Positions 30,126 to 41,204 of a stretch of DNA of 64,000 nucleotides are shown in pieces (the first letter of the stretch is position 1; each line of letters begins with the position of its first letter). The notes beneath the pieces were generated by a model. It was not told where the DNA came from. It saw nothing but the letters and a program-made list of their open reading frames with translations, and searched no databases. Both the position numbers and the translations under genes were made by a program. Source of the DNA: Microbacterium thalli. Its GTDB lineage: Bacteria; Actinomycetota; Actinomycetes; Actinomycetales; Microbacteriaceae. The stretch lies in NCBI RefSeq assembly GCF_028737325.1, contig NZ_JAQZCH010000002.1, positions 62,001 to 126,000 on the forward strand, given 5' to 3'.

Positions 30126-30782
30126 ATGTCCGACCCGCTGCGCGAGGCCGCCGAGACGATGCGCGCCGTGCGCGACGGCTGCGTCTGGACCGCTCAGATG
30201 ACGCACCGCGAGCTGGTGCCCTACCTCGTCGAGGAGTCGGCCGAGGTCGTCGATGCCGTCGAGGCCGGCACGGCGGCCGATCTCCGCGAGGAGCTCGGCG
30301 ATCTGTTGTGGCAGGTGCTGTTCCATGCCGAGATCGCCTCGCGGTCCAGCGACGAGCCGTTCGACATCGACGACGTCGCGCGGGGGCTGACCGAGAAGAT
30401 GGTCCGTCGCCACCCGCACGTGTTCGCGGGCGAGACCGCGGAGACCCCCGACGAGGTCCTCGTCCTGTGGAATGCGGCGAAGGCCGCGGAGAAGCGGGAG
30501 CGCCGGAGCGTGCTCGACGGCGTGTCTGCGCACATGCCGCCGCTCGCTCACGCGCAGAAGGTGCTCGGTCGTGCCCGGCGCGTCGGTGTCGGCCCCGTCG
30601 TGCCGGCGCCCGTCGGCGGCGACATCCGGTCCGAGGCCGACCTGGGCGATGCGCTGCTCGCGCTCGTGGCGCTGGCGGGTGAGCGAGGGTGGGACGCGGA
30701 GCGGGCACTGCGCGAGCGGGTGCGTGCCGTCGCTGCCGACGTCCGACGTGCCGAAGCGGAGTCCGGCGACCTGGAAGAATAG
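30126..30782 (+). CDS. mazG: Nucleoside triphosphate pyrophosphohydrolase
   Basis: 218 residues. House-cleaning NTP hydrolase. MazG core motifs: CVWTAQMTHRELVPYLVEESAEVVDAVE (ExxE helix at about 31-43), LREELGDLLWQVLFHAEIA (second metal-binding EExxD), then RRHPHVF. AAGGAG ribosome site 5 bases upstream of ATG. Follows mfd in the conserved actinobacterial order, though ppc and the permease intervene. hisS starts 5 bases after its stop. Confidence 0.92.
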   Translation: MSDPLREAAETMRAVRDGCVWTAQMTHRELVPYLVEESAEVVDAVEAGTAADLREELGDLLWQVLFHAEIASRSSDEPFDIDDVARGLTEKMVRRHPHVFAGETAETPDEVLVLWNAAKAAEKRERRSVLDGVSAHMPPLAHAQKVLGRARRVGVGPVVPAPVGGDIRSEADLGDALLALVALAGERGWDAERALRERVRAVAADVRRAEAESGDLEE

Positions 30783-30786
30783 GTCG

Positions 30787-32070
30787 GTGGCCACCGTGAA
30801 CCCGCCGCGCGGCATGCGCGACTTCCTCCCCGCCGACAAGGCCCGCCGCGAGCGCGTGCTCTCCGTCATCCGCGAGCGCTACCGCGCGCACGGCTTCGAC
30901 GAGATCGAGACGCCGGTGATGGAGGAGTACGGCCGGCTGCACGCCGGGATCGGCGGCGACAACGAGAAGCTCGCCTACAACGTGCTCGCGCGCGGCCTCG
31001 ACGCCGACGGCATCCGTGCGGCGGCGGAGGACCCGTCCGCCCTCACCGACCTCGGCCTGCGCTACGACCTGACCGTGCCGCTCGCCCGGTTCTACGCATC
31101 GCACCGTGCCGAGCTGCCGACGGTCTTCCGTGCCATTCAGATCGCGCCCGTGTGGCGGGCGGAGCGACCGCAGAAGGGCCGTTATCGGCAGTTCGTGCAG
31201 TGCGACATCGACATCATCGGCGACTCCAGCGCTCGCGCCGAGGCCGAACTGATGACCGCGAGCCTCGACGCGCTGGACGCGCTCGGCCTGACCGGCGGCT
31301 CCATCCGGATCAACGACCGTCGGGTCCTCGACGCGATGCTCGCGGCCTTCGGCTTCGCGGAGTCCGAGCGCCCGGGCGTGCTCATCACGATCGACAAGCT
31401 CGACAAGCTCGGACCCGACGGGGTCATCGCCGAGCTGCGAGACCGCGGTGCTTCGACCGAGGCGGCGGATGCATTCGCGGCATTCCTGCGGCGCCCCGTG
31501 ACGGGTACCGCCGGGTTCGACGCCGACGGCATCCGGGCGCGGTTGCCCGAGGGCGTTGCCGACGAGGTCGTCGACCACCTCGTGGGCATCGGGCAGGCCG
31601 TGCGCACTGCACGGGGTGATGCGGCGGCGCCGCTCGTGTTCGACCCGTTCCTCGTGCGTGGCATGGGCTACTACACGGGGACGATCTTCGAGCTGGCCCA
31701 TCCCTCGGTGTCGTACTCGCTGGGGGGCGGCGGTCGCTACGACGGGATGATCGGCCGGTTCCTCGGCTCCGACGTGCCGGCGGTCGGGTTCTCCCTGGGC
31801 TTCGAGCGCCTGGTCGACCTGCTCGCCGAGGATGCGGCACAGGGAGCGCATGCTGTCGTTCTCGTGCACGACCGCGACGTGCCGCTGCCCGAACTACTCG
31901 CCGCGAAGGCCCGGCTCGTGGCGGACGGCGCTCGCGTGAGGCTGGAGCAGCGGCCGAAGAACGTCAAGGCGATGCTCGAGCGCGCCGCGGCGGACGGCTA
32001 CACCGGCTTCGTGTCGCTGCGCGCGGGCGAGGACGTCCCGACCCTCGAGCCCCGTCCCCTCGGCTCGTAA
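30787..32070 (+). CDS. hisS: Histidyl-tRNA synthetase
   Basis: 427-residue class II synthetase. PRGMRDFLP start, motif 2 region APVWRAERPQKGRYRQFVQCDIDIIG, histidine-binding RGMGYYTGTIFEL, motif 3 GGGGRYDGMIGRFLG, C-terminal anticodon domain. GTG 30787 is 5 bases after mazG, so translation is coupled. The insertion with ITIDKLDKLG resembles archaeal/eukaryotic-type HisRS more than the E. coli type, as judged by eye. Confidence 0.93.
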   Translation: MATVNPPRGMRDFLPADKARRERVLSVIRERYRAHGFDEIETPVMEEYGRLHAGIGGDNEKLAYNVLARGLDADGIRAAAEDPSALTDLGLRYDLTVPLARFYASHRAELPTVFRAIQIAPVWRAERPQKGRYRQFVQCDIDIIGDSSARAEAELMTASLDALDALGLTGGSIRINDRRVLDAMLAAFGFAESERPGVLITIDKLDKLGPDGVIAELRDRGASTEAADAFAAFLRRPVTGTAGFDADGIRARLPEGVADEVVDHLVGIGQAVRTARGDAAAPLVFDPFLVRGMGYYTGTIFELAHPSVSYSLGGGGRYDGMIGRFLGSDVPAVGFSLGFERLVDLLAEDAAQGAHAVVLVHDRDVPLPELLAAKARLVADGARVRLEQRPKNVKAMLERAAADGYTGFVSLRAGEDVPTLEPRPLGS

Positions 32071-32073
32071 GGG

Positions 32074-32093
32074 CGGGCGACCGCGTTCGCCCG
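32074..32093 (+). terminator. Weak hairpin after hisS
   Basis: CGGGCGA pairs with TCGCCCG around CCGCGT, directly after the hisS stop. Confidence 0.4.
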
Positions 32094-32145
32094 GCCGTGG
32101 GCTGAACGTCGGACGCTGTTCACCGACGCGTGTTGTGCTGGCGCC

Positions 32146-35042
<2,897 letters not shown>

Positions 35043-35073
35043 TCTGCGCTGAATTCTGACGAGAGGGGGAGCC

Positions 35074-35541
35074 GTGGTCAAGACGACGGCTCCCTCTCCT
35101 CGTTCCCGGCGCGTCGACGTGCGCGCCTGGCTCGGCGGCATCCGGCTGTCGGGTTTCGCCTTCATCATGCTCGGGCTCGTCGTCCTCGCCGCCTGCGTGC
35201 TGGTGCCGTCGGTGAGCACCTATCTCGACCAGCGAGCTCAGATCGCGGCGCTGGAGGAGTCGGTCCGGGTCGGGCACGACGACATCGCCGCGCTCGAGAC
35301 CGAGCGCGAGCAGTGGCGCGACCCCGCCTTCATCACCACCCAGGCGCGCGAGCGCCTGTACTACGTGCGGCCGGGTGAAGTCGTCTACCTCATCGACGAC
35401 GATCTTCCCGCTGCCGCCATCCCCGACGACCCGGCGACCGTGTCGGGCGACGTCGAACGCACCCGCACCGACTGGATGTCGCAGTTCGTGCGATCGCTGG
35501 TGACCAGCGGCAGCGCCCGGACGGCCGACGCCGGTCCCTGA
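35074..35541 (+). CDS. FtsB/DivIC-family septum formation protein
   Basis: 155 residues. Short basic cytoplasmic tail, one TM helix (about 25-48: GFAFIMLGLVVLAACVLV), a coiled coil (about 52-80: DQRAQIAALEESV, ALETEREQW), then the family segment TQARERLYYVRPGEVVYLI. Bitopic divisome scaffold acting with FtsL/FtsQ. GTG start with GGGGGAG. Lies between eno and DUF501, its conserved actinobacterial place. Confidence 0.9.
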   Translation: MVKTTAPSPRSRRVDVRAWLGGIRLSGFAFIMLGLVVLAACVLVPSVSTYLDQRAQIAALEESVRVGHDDIAALETEREQWRDPAFITTQARERLYYVRPGEVVYLIDDDLPAAAIPDDPATVSGDVERTRTDWMSQFVRSLVTSGSARTADAGP

Positions 35542-35566
35542 CCGGGCGGGCGCGAGGCGCGGACGG

Positions 35567-35572
35567 TAGCCT
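35567..35572 (+). promoter_or_regulatory. -10 box TAGCCT of the DUF501 gene (leaderless)
   Basis: TAGCCT, ggggga, GTG with 6-nt spacing. Confidence 0.55.
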
Positions 35573-35578
35573 GGGGGA

Positions 35579-36094
35579 GTGAATGCCGCTCTGACGCCCG
35601 CGACCGACGCCGACCTCGAGGTCATGCGGGAGCAGCTGGGGCGGCCCATGCGCGGCGTCGTCGGCGTCGCTGCGCGCTGCGTCTGCGGCAATCCGACCGT
35701 CGTGGCCACCGAGCCGCGGCTTCCCGACGGCTCGCCGTTCCCGACGTTCTACTACCTCACTCACCCGGCAGCCACGGCCGCGATGTCGGTGCTCGAGGCC
35801 ACGCACGTGATGCGCGAGCTCAGCGACCTCCTCGCGGCGGATGAAGACATCGCGGCGTCCTACCGTGCCGCGCACGAGGCCTACCTGTCCGACCGGGCCG
35901 CCTACGGCGAGGTCGACGAGATCGCCGGGATCTCGGCCGGCGGGATGCCGTCGCGCGTGAAGTGCCTGCACGCGCTGGCCGGCCATGCGCTCGCGGCCGG
36001 ACCGGGGGTCAACCCGATCGGCGACCTCGCGCTCGCGCGGTCCAGCTGGTCGCCCGAGCGGTGCGCCTGCGCGAACCCGCGGGTGGCCGCGTGA
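35579..36094 (+). CDS. DUF501 family protein
   Basis: 171 residues. Starts ALTPATDADLEVMREQLGRPMRG, followed by VAARCVCGNPTVVATEPRLPDG and FPTFYYLTHP, and ends with a Cys-containing HALAGHALAAGPGVNPIGD segment. The conserved Cys and His residues suggest a metal site, but the function is unknown. Its GTG is chosen by the TAGCCT box 6 nt upstream. Its stop overlaps the protease start by 4 bases (GTGA). Confidence 0.88.
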   Translation: MNAALTPATDADLEVMREQLGRPMRGVVGVAARCVCGNPTVVATEPRLPDGSPFPTFYYLTHPAATAAMSVLEATHVMRELSDLLAADEDIAASYRAAHEAYLSDRAAYGEVDEIAGISAGGMPSRVKCLHALAGHALAAGPGVNPIGDLALARSSWSPERCACANPRVAA

Positions 36095-37359
36095 CGCGGC
36101 GCAGTCTGCGCTTCGTCCGCGCTGTCGTGGTGGGCATACTCGTGATCGCGACGGCGTCGGCCGGCGCGGTCGCCCCGCCGCCCCCGGATCCGGCGCGGCA
36201 AGCGGAGTACTGGCTGGACGACTACGGCATCCGCACGGCGTGGCAGACCACGCGCGGCGCGGGCACGACCATCGCCGTGATCGACACGGGCATCGGGCGC
36301 GGGCCCGCCGAGTTCGAGGGAGCGGTGTCGGCCGGCGCCGACTTCTCGGGTGCGGGCAGTGCCGACGGGCGCACACCGGTGGGTGGCGACGACGGCAACC
36401 ACGGCAGCTGGGTCGCCTCGTTGGCCGCGAGCCGCGGCACGGGACCCGACGCCGGCATGATCGGTGTCGCCCCCGAGGCGAACCTGCTCTCGCTGTCGAT
36501 CGGCTTCGGCGGGGTGTCCGACATCCCGTTCGCGACGCAGGTCGCCGACGCCATGATCTGGGCGGTCGACCACGGCGCCGACGTCATCAACCTGTCGTTC
36601 ACCACGAATCTGCTCGAATGGGATCCCTCGTGGGACGAGGCGTTCACCTACGCCTACGAGAACGACGTCGTCGTCGTCGTGGCGGCGGGCAACCGGGGGA
36701 CGGGCACGGATCGCGTGGGCGCGCCCGCGACGATCCCGGGTGTGCTCACCGTCGGCGGCGTCGACCGTCAGGGGGTCGCCAGCCAGGAAGCCTCGACGCA
36801 GGGCATCACGATCGGTATCTCGGCGCCGAGTGAGGAACTGCTCGGCGTCTCGGCCGATGGTCGGGTCGTCGTGTGGGACGGTACGAGCGGGGCCGCCCCG
36901 ATCGTCGCGGGCGTCGCCGCACTCGTCCGGTCCGCGCATCCGGGGCTCGACGCCAACAACGTCATCAACCGCATCATCCAGACCGCTCGTCCCGTGCCGG
37001 GCGTGACCGCGAAGCCCGACCCGCTGTACGGATACGGACTCCTGGATGCCGCTGCGGCGGTGGCCGCGGCCGTGCCCGCGGTGTCCGCGAACCCGATGGG
37101 CGACCTCGCGGAATGGATCCGCATCTACCGCCGCGCGGAGCAGGAGCCGGCGCCGGCTCCCACGAGCACGCCGGTCGCTCTGCCCGAGCTGCCGGCAGCC
37201 GATTCCCCGTCCGGCCCGCCCCCGCCGTTCCTGCCCAGCATCGACACGCTCGTGTACGGCACCGTGCCGCTCTTGGGGGCCACGGTGGTGGCTATACTGG
37301 TGGCGCTCGGCGTCACTGCAGCTGTCCGGCGCATCCGATCGGCCCGCGCCTCGCGCTAG
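36091..37359 (+). CDS. Membrane-anchored subtilisin-type (S8) serine protease
   Basis: 422 residues. N-terminal export signal beginning TRRSLRF, Tat-like, then a hydrophobic stretch to AGAVA. S8 catalytic domain (about 40-345) has Asp in VIDTGIG, His in GNHGSWVASL, oxyanion Asn in VAAGNRGTG and Ser in GTSGAAPIVAG. A Pro-rich linker leads to one TM helix (about 385-412) and a basic tail, the layout of mycosins, but no type VII secretion genes are nearby. Translationally coupled to DUF501. Confidence 0.88.
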   Translation: MTRRSLRFVRAVVVGILVIATASAGAVAPPPPDPARQAEYWLDDYGIRTAWQTTRGAGTTIAVIDTGIGRGPAEFEGAVSAGADFSGAGSADGRTPVGGDDGNHGSWVASLAASRGTGPDAGMIGVAPEANLLSLSIGFGGVSDIPFATQVADAMIWAVDHGADVINLSFTTNLLEWDPSWDEAFTYAYENDVVVVVAAGNRGTGTDRVGAPATIPGVLTVGGVDRQGVASQEASTQGITIGISAPSEELLGVSADGRVVVWDGTSGAAPIVAGVAALVRSAHPGLDANNVINRIIQTARPVPGVTAKPDPLYGYGLLDAAAAVAAAVPAVSANPMGDLAEWIRIYRRAEQEPAPAPTSTPVALPELPAADSPSGPPPPFLPSIDTLVYGTVPLLGATVVAILVALGVTAAVRRIRSARASR

Positions 37360-37389
37360 CCGAGCCCCTGATCAAGGAGTTCTTCCGAC

Positions 37390-38841
37390 GTGACCACTTC
37401 CGTGCCCCAAATCCTCGTCGTCGGCGGCGGCTACGCCGGCTTCTACACCGCGTGGAAGCTCGAGAAGCACCTGCGCAAGGGCGAGGCCGAGGTGACGATC
37501 GTCGACCCGCTGCCGTACATGACGTACCAGCCCTTCCTGCCCGAGGTCGCCGCGGGTGAGATCGAGGGACGCCACGTCGTCGTCGGACTGCGCCGCCACC
37601 TCAAGCGCACCACGGTCGTCAACGCCAAGGTCACCAAGATCGACCACGCCACCAAGACGGCGACGATCACCCCGACCGACGGTGCGCCGTGGGAGCACCG
37701 GTACGACCAGATCGTCGTCACGGCCGGCGCGGTCTCGCGCACCTTCCCGATCCCCGGCATCGCCGACAACGCGATCGGCCTGAAGACGGTCGAAGAGGCG
37801 ATGGCGATCCGCGACCGCATCCTCACCAACTTCGACCGCGCCGCGAACCTCCCCGCCGGACCCGAGCGCGACCGTCTGCTCACGGTCGTCGTCGTCGGTG
37901 GTGGCTTCGCCGGCATCGAGGTGTTCGCCGAGCTGCGCGCGATGGCCTCGTCGCTGCTGAAGGACTACCCGCAGCTGCGGTTCGAGGACACGCACTTCCA
38001 CCTCATCGAGGCCATGGGCCGCATCATGCCGGAGGTCTCGCTCGAGACGAGCCAGTGGGTGCTGAAGGAGCTCGCGAAGAAGGGTGCCAACGTGCACCTC
38101 GACACGCAGGTGCAGGGTGCCGAGGGCGGCAACGTCGCCCTGTCGACGGGTGAGGTCATCCCCAGCGATGTCATCATCTGGACCGCCGGCGTCATGGCCA
38201 ACCCCACCGTCGTGCGGGGCAGCGACCTGCCGGTCGAGGAGCGCGGTCGCATCCGTACCCGTGCCGACCTGCGCGTCGGTACGCCCGAGGAGATCGTCGA
38301 GGGCGCGTGGGCGGCCGGCGACATCTCGGCCGTTCCCGACCTCACGGGCGGCGGCGTCGGCGGCTATTGCGTGCCGAACGCCCAGCACGCGGTCCGCCAG
38401 GCGAAGCTCCTCGCGAAGAACCTCGTCGCGGTCCTCCGCGGCGAGACCCCTCGCGAGTACGTGCACAAGAACCTCGGCGCCGTTGCCGGCCTCGGGCTCG
38501 GCAGCGGTGTCTTCCAGTCGGGCAAGATCGCGATCAAGGGCTTCCCGGCCTGGGTCGCGCACCGTGGCTACCACGGCCTGGCGATGCCGTCGTGGGAGCG
38601 CAAGTGGCGCGTCGTCGGCGACTGGTGGATGAACTTCTGGCTCGGCCGCGACAACGTCTCGCTGCAGGCGAGCCTGACGCCGCGTGCGACGTTCGAGCAG
38701 TTCGCGGCCCGTCCGCGTCCGGCGGCGCCCGAGCAGGCCAACCCGCAGCCCCCGATCGACCCGAAGAGCGTCGCGAAGGACGAGGGTCCTGCTGCGGTCG
38801 CCCCGGCCGAGAAGGACAACAAGGTCTCGTCGAACAGCTGA
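37390..38841 (+). CDS. ndh: Type II NADH dehydrogenase
   Basis: 483 residues. Single-subunit, non-proton-pumping NADH:quinone oxidoreductase at the inner face of the membrane. FAD motif VVGGGYAGFYTAWKL (residues 10-24), NADH motif VVGGGFAGIEVFAEL, second FAD site AAGDISAVPD, and a C-terminal amphipathic region (SWERKWRVVGDWWMNFWLGRD) for membrane binding. GTG start 9 bases after AAGGAG. Followed by a strong terminator. Confidence 0.94.
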   Translation: MTTSVPQILVVGGGYAGFYTAWKLEKHLRKGEAEVTIVDPLPYMTYQPFLPEVAAGEIEGRHVVVGLRRHLKRTTVVNAKVTKIDHATKTATITPTDGAPWEHRYDQIVVTAGAVSRTFPIPGIADNAIGLKTVEEAMAIRDRILTNFDRAANLPAGPERDRLLTVVVVGGGFAGIEVFAELRAMASSLLKDYPQLRFEDTHFHLIEAMGRIMPEVSLETSQWVLKELAKKGANVHLDTQVQGAEGGNVALSTGEVIPSDVIIWTAGVMANPTVVRGSDLPVEERGRIRTRADLRVGTPEEIVEGAWAAGDISAVPDLTGGGVGGYCVPNAQHAVRQAKLLAKNLVAVLRGETPREYVHKNLGAVAGLGLGSGVFQSGKIAIKGFPAWVAHRGYHGLAMPSWERKWRVVGDWWMNFWLGRDNVSLQASLTPRATFEQFAARPRPAAPEQANPQPPIDPKSVAKDEGPAAVAPAEKDNKVSSNS

Positions 38842-38847
38842 GTCCGT

Positions 38848-38890
38848 CACGACGAAGCCCCTGCGCCGTGGTACCGGGGGCTTCGTCGTG
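38848..38890 (+). terminator. 14-bp terminator after ndh
   Basis: CACGACGAAGCCCC pairs perfectly with GGGGCTTCGTCGTG around a 15-base loop. Confidence 0.85.
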
Positions 38891-38948
38891 TCCGGGGGAG
38901 GGTGCGAGGAGCTCGGGTGCAGGATCGGTGCCGGTAACGTGGAGCGCG

Positions 38949-39021
38949 GCCCCCGTAGCCCAATGGCAGAGGCAGGCGACTTAAAATCGCTTCAGTCTGG
39001 GTTCGAGTCCCAGCGGGGGCA
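38949..39021 (+). tRNA. tRNA with anticodon TAA (Leu-type anticodon, short variable loop)
   Basis: Complete cloverleaf: acceptor GCCCCCG/CGGGGGC, D-arm, anticodon stem GGCGA/TCGCT with loop CTTAAAA (anticodon TAA at 38982-38984), variable loop of only 5 nt (TCAGT), T-arm CTGGG-TTCGAGT-CCCAG, discriminator A. CCA is not encoded. The anticodon reads the leucine codon UUA, yet leucine tRNAs normally carry a long variable arm. Amino acid identity is therefore less sure than the structure. It overlaps the last 30 bases of the antisense EamA gene. Confidence 0.85.
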
Positions 39022-39900
39022 CTCGCCGCCCGCGCGACGCGCGTGAACGCCACGATGGCCCACGACGGCCGCGACACTTCCGATGACGACGGCGATGCCG
39101 GTGATCTGGAGGGGCGTCAGGGTTTCGCGAGCGAGGGTGAGCCCGAGGAGGACGGCGACGACCGGGCTCAGGAGGCCGAGGAACGCCGGAAGCCGCGCGG
39201 GAAGCGACCGTAGTCCGCGGAACCACAGGACGTAGGCGATCGCCGTGCCGATCATCGACAGGTACGCGTAGGCCGCGAGGTGTGTCGCGTTCAGGGGAAC
39301 CGTCGGCGCCGGCTCGACGATCGCCGCGAGAAGAGCGAGCAGGATGCCGCCCGCCATCAGCTGCCAGGCGGTGAGTGCGAGCGGGGGCACCCCTCCACCC
39401 CATCGCTTCGTCAAGACGGTCCCGACGGCCATGGACAGGGCGCCGACGAGCGCCGCGGTGACGCCCAGCGGGTCGAGGTCGACGCCCCCGGGAGCCACGA
39501 TCAGGGCGACCCCGAGCGCGCCGGCGACCCCGGCCCCGATCGCGACGGGAGTGAGTCGCTCCGAGAGCAGGAGCGAGGCCAGAACGGTCACGACGAGCGG
39601 TTGGATGCCGCCGACGACAGCCGCCACCCCGCCGGGCAGGCGGTCGGCGGCGATGAACAGGCACGCGAAGAACACCGTGATGTTCAACGCGCCGAGGAGC
39701 CCGGATCGCCACCACCACGGGCCCGAGGGCAGGCGGCGCGCGAGCGCGAGCAGCATGAGGCCGGCGGGCAGCGCGCGTACGGCGGCGGTGAGGAGCGGGT
39801 GGCCGGGAGGCAGGAAGGTCGTCGCGGTCAGGTAGGTGGTTCCCCAGGCGATGGGGGCCAGCGCGGTGGTGAGCACGAGCGCTCTCGTATTGCTAAGCAC
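38992..39900 (-). CDS. EamA-family metabolite exporter
   Basis: 302 residues with about ten TM helices in two EamA repeats (about 5-135 and 145-280; GGIQPLVVTVLASLLLSERL, LSPVVAVLLGLTLARETLT). Exporters of this family move amino acids or other small metabolites. GTG 39900 is fixed by a TATACT box 6 nt upstream. The last ten residues (GECPRWDSNPD) are read from the complement of the tRNA at 38949. It shares its promoter region and two operator-like sites with the divergent MarR regulator. Confidence 0.87.
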   Translation of the reverse strand: MLSNTRALVLTTALAPIAWGTTYLTATTFLPPGHPLLTAAVRALPAGLMLLALARRLPSGPWWWRSGLLGALNITVFFACLFIAADRLPGGVAAVVGGIQPLVVTVLASLLLSERLTPVAIGAGVAGALGVALIVAPGGVDLDPLGVTAALVGALSMAVGTVLTKRWGGGVPPLALTAWQLMAGGILLALLAAIVEPAPTVPLNATHLAAYAYLSMIGTAIAYVLWFRGLRSLPARLPAFLGLLSPVVAVLLGLTLARETLTPLQITGIAVVIGSVAAVVGHRGVHARRAGGECPRWDSNPD

Positions 39901-39925
39901 TTAGTGAGTATAGCGAAGTGCTTAG
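39893..39925. promoter_or_regulatory. Paired MarR operator sites over divergent promoters
   Basis: CTAAGCACTTAG (39893-39904) and CGAAGTGCTTAG (39914-39925) are each near-palindromes, and CTAAGCACTT/AAGTGCTTAG form a perfect 10-bp inverted repeat. Between them is TATACT (39907-39912, minus strand), the EamA -10 box, 6 nt before its GTG. TAGCAT (39930-39935), 7 nt before the MarR ATG, is the plus-strand box. Binding would be expected to repress both genes. Confidence 0.65.
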
Positions 39926-39942
39926 CGAGTAGCATCGAGAGC

Positions 39943-40446
39943 ATGGACCCGGTGGATCGCATCCTCGCGCAATGGGCGCGCGAGAAGCCCGAGCTCGACG
40001 TCAGCCCTATGGCGGTGATCGGCCGGCTCGCACGAGCGGCGGCATCCGTGGACGCCCGACTGGCGGCGACGTTCACGCAACACGGTATCGATGCCGCGAC
40101 GTTCGACGTCCTGGCGACGCTGACGCGGCAGGGGAGTCCGTACGAGTTGACACCGGCCCAGCTCGCGTCGGAGGCGATGATCACATCGAGTGCCGTGGCG
40201 CAGCGGCTCAATCGCCTCGAGTCGCTGGGCTACGTCAGTCGGCATCCCGATCCCGCAGACGGTCGGGGCAAGATCGTGCGCCTGTCGGCATCGGGACGGG
40301 AGATCGTCGAGCGCGTCCTGCCGGACCACCTGAGGACGGAGCGCGAGGTGCTGTCGCCGCTCGGTGACGACGATCGCACGGTGCTCGCGGAGCTGCTGTC
40401 GCGTCTGGTCCTCGGACGCTCCGATGTCGACGGCGAGCTGCGCTGA
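39943..40446 (+). CDS. MarR-family regulator of the EamA exporter
   Basis: 167 residues: dimerisation helix (DPVDRILAQWAREKPELDVSP), winged helix with LASEAMITSSAVAQRLNRLESLGYV and wing RHPDPADGRGKIVRLSASG. The ATG at 39943 follows TAGCAT by 7 nt. Divergent from the EamA gene, with palindromic sites in the 42-base gap, so local autoregulation with exporter control is likely. Confidence 0.9.
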   Translation: MDPVDRILAQWAREKPELDVSPMAVIGRLARAAASVDARLAATFTQHGIDAATFDVLATLTRQGSPYELTPAQLASEAMITSSAVAQRLNRLESLGYVSRHPDPADGRGKIVRLSASGREIVERVLPDHLRTEREVLSPLGDDDRTVLAELLSRLVLGRSDVDGELR

Positions 40447-40544
40447 CCGCACGTCCGCGACAGAGTCGGGCGTGCTCGACCGACGCTCGATGGGGATGCG
40501 CTGCGAGTCGGTTCCGTGTTCCAGGGCCGTCGCGAGGCGCCGAC

Positions 40545-40550
40545 TAGACT
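40545..40550 (+). promoter_or_regulatory. -10 box TAGACT of lemA
   Basis: TAGACT, start near 40557, short leader with AAGGGGG before the ATG at 40575. Nothing else is seen in the 128 bases after the MarR gene. Confidence 0.5.
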
Positions 40551-40574
40551 GATCGCGGAGAAGGGGGACTTGCT

Positions 40575-41141
40575 ATGGAGTGGCTGATCCCGGTCATCGT
40601 CGTTGTCGCCGTCGTCGCGGTCGTCGGCATCTACCTGTGGGCGACCTACAACTCGCTCGTCGCGCTGAACGTGCGGGTGGATGAGGCGTGGAGCGACATC
40701 ACGGTGCAGCTGAAGCGCCGCGCGGATCTGCTGCCCAACCTCATCGACACCGTGCGCGGGTACGCCGCGCACGAGAAGGCCGTGTTCGAGAACGTCACCC
40801 GTGCCCGGGCCGAGACGCTGTCGGCCTCCAGCCCCGCCGAGGCGGGCGTCGCCGAGGGTCATCTGCAGCAGGCTCTGAAGTCGCTCTTCGCCGTCGCCGA
40901 GGCGTACCCGCAACTGCAGGCGAGCCAGAACTTCCTGCAACTGCAGCAGGCCATCGTCGACACCGAGGACAAGATCCAGGCGTCGCGCCGCTTCTACAAC
41001 GGCGGGGTGCGCGAACTCAACACCAAGATCAAGGTGTTCCCCAATAACCTCTTCGCTCGCAGCCTGGGCTTCAGCGAGCGCGAGTTCTTCGAGGTCGAGG
41101 GCGGAGCGGCCATCGCCGAGCCGCCGCGCGTGCAGTTCTGA
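40575..41141 (+). CDS. LemA family protein
   Basis: 188 residues. N-terminal TM helix (3-23) with the rest a LemA four-helix domain: NSLVALNVRVDEAWSDITVQL, RRADLLPNLIDTVRGYAAHE, and YNGGVRELNTKIKVFPNNLFA. Full usual length. Function of the family is poorly known; no peptidase or TPM-domain partner gene is adjacent here. Confidence 0.92.
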   Translation: MEWLIPVIVVVAVVAVVGIYLWATYNSLVALNVRVDEAWSDITVQLKRRADLLPNLIDTVRGYAAHEKAVFENVTRARAETLSASSPAEAGVAEGHLQQALKSLFAVAEAYPQLQASQNFLQLQQAIVDTEDKIQASRRFYNGGVRELNTKIKVFPNNLFARSLGFSEREFFEVEGGAAIAEPPRVQF

Positions 41142-41192
41142 GCGGCGCCTCGACGTCGGGCCCGCGGGACCGGACGCCCAGGTGAGCGGTTC

Positions 41193-41198
41193 TAGACT
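41193..41198 (+). promoter_or_regulatory. -10 box TAGACT of the AI-2E exporter gene (leaderless)
   Basis: TAGACT, ggcggg, ATG with 6-nt spacing. Confidence 0.6.
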
Positions 41199-41204
41199 GG
41201 CGGG

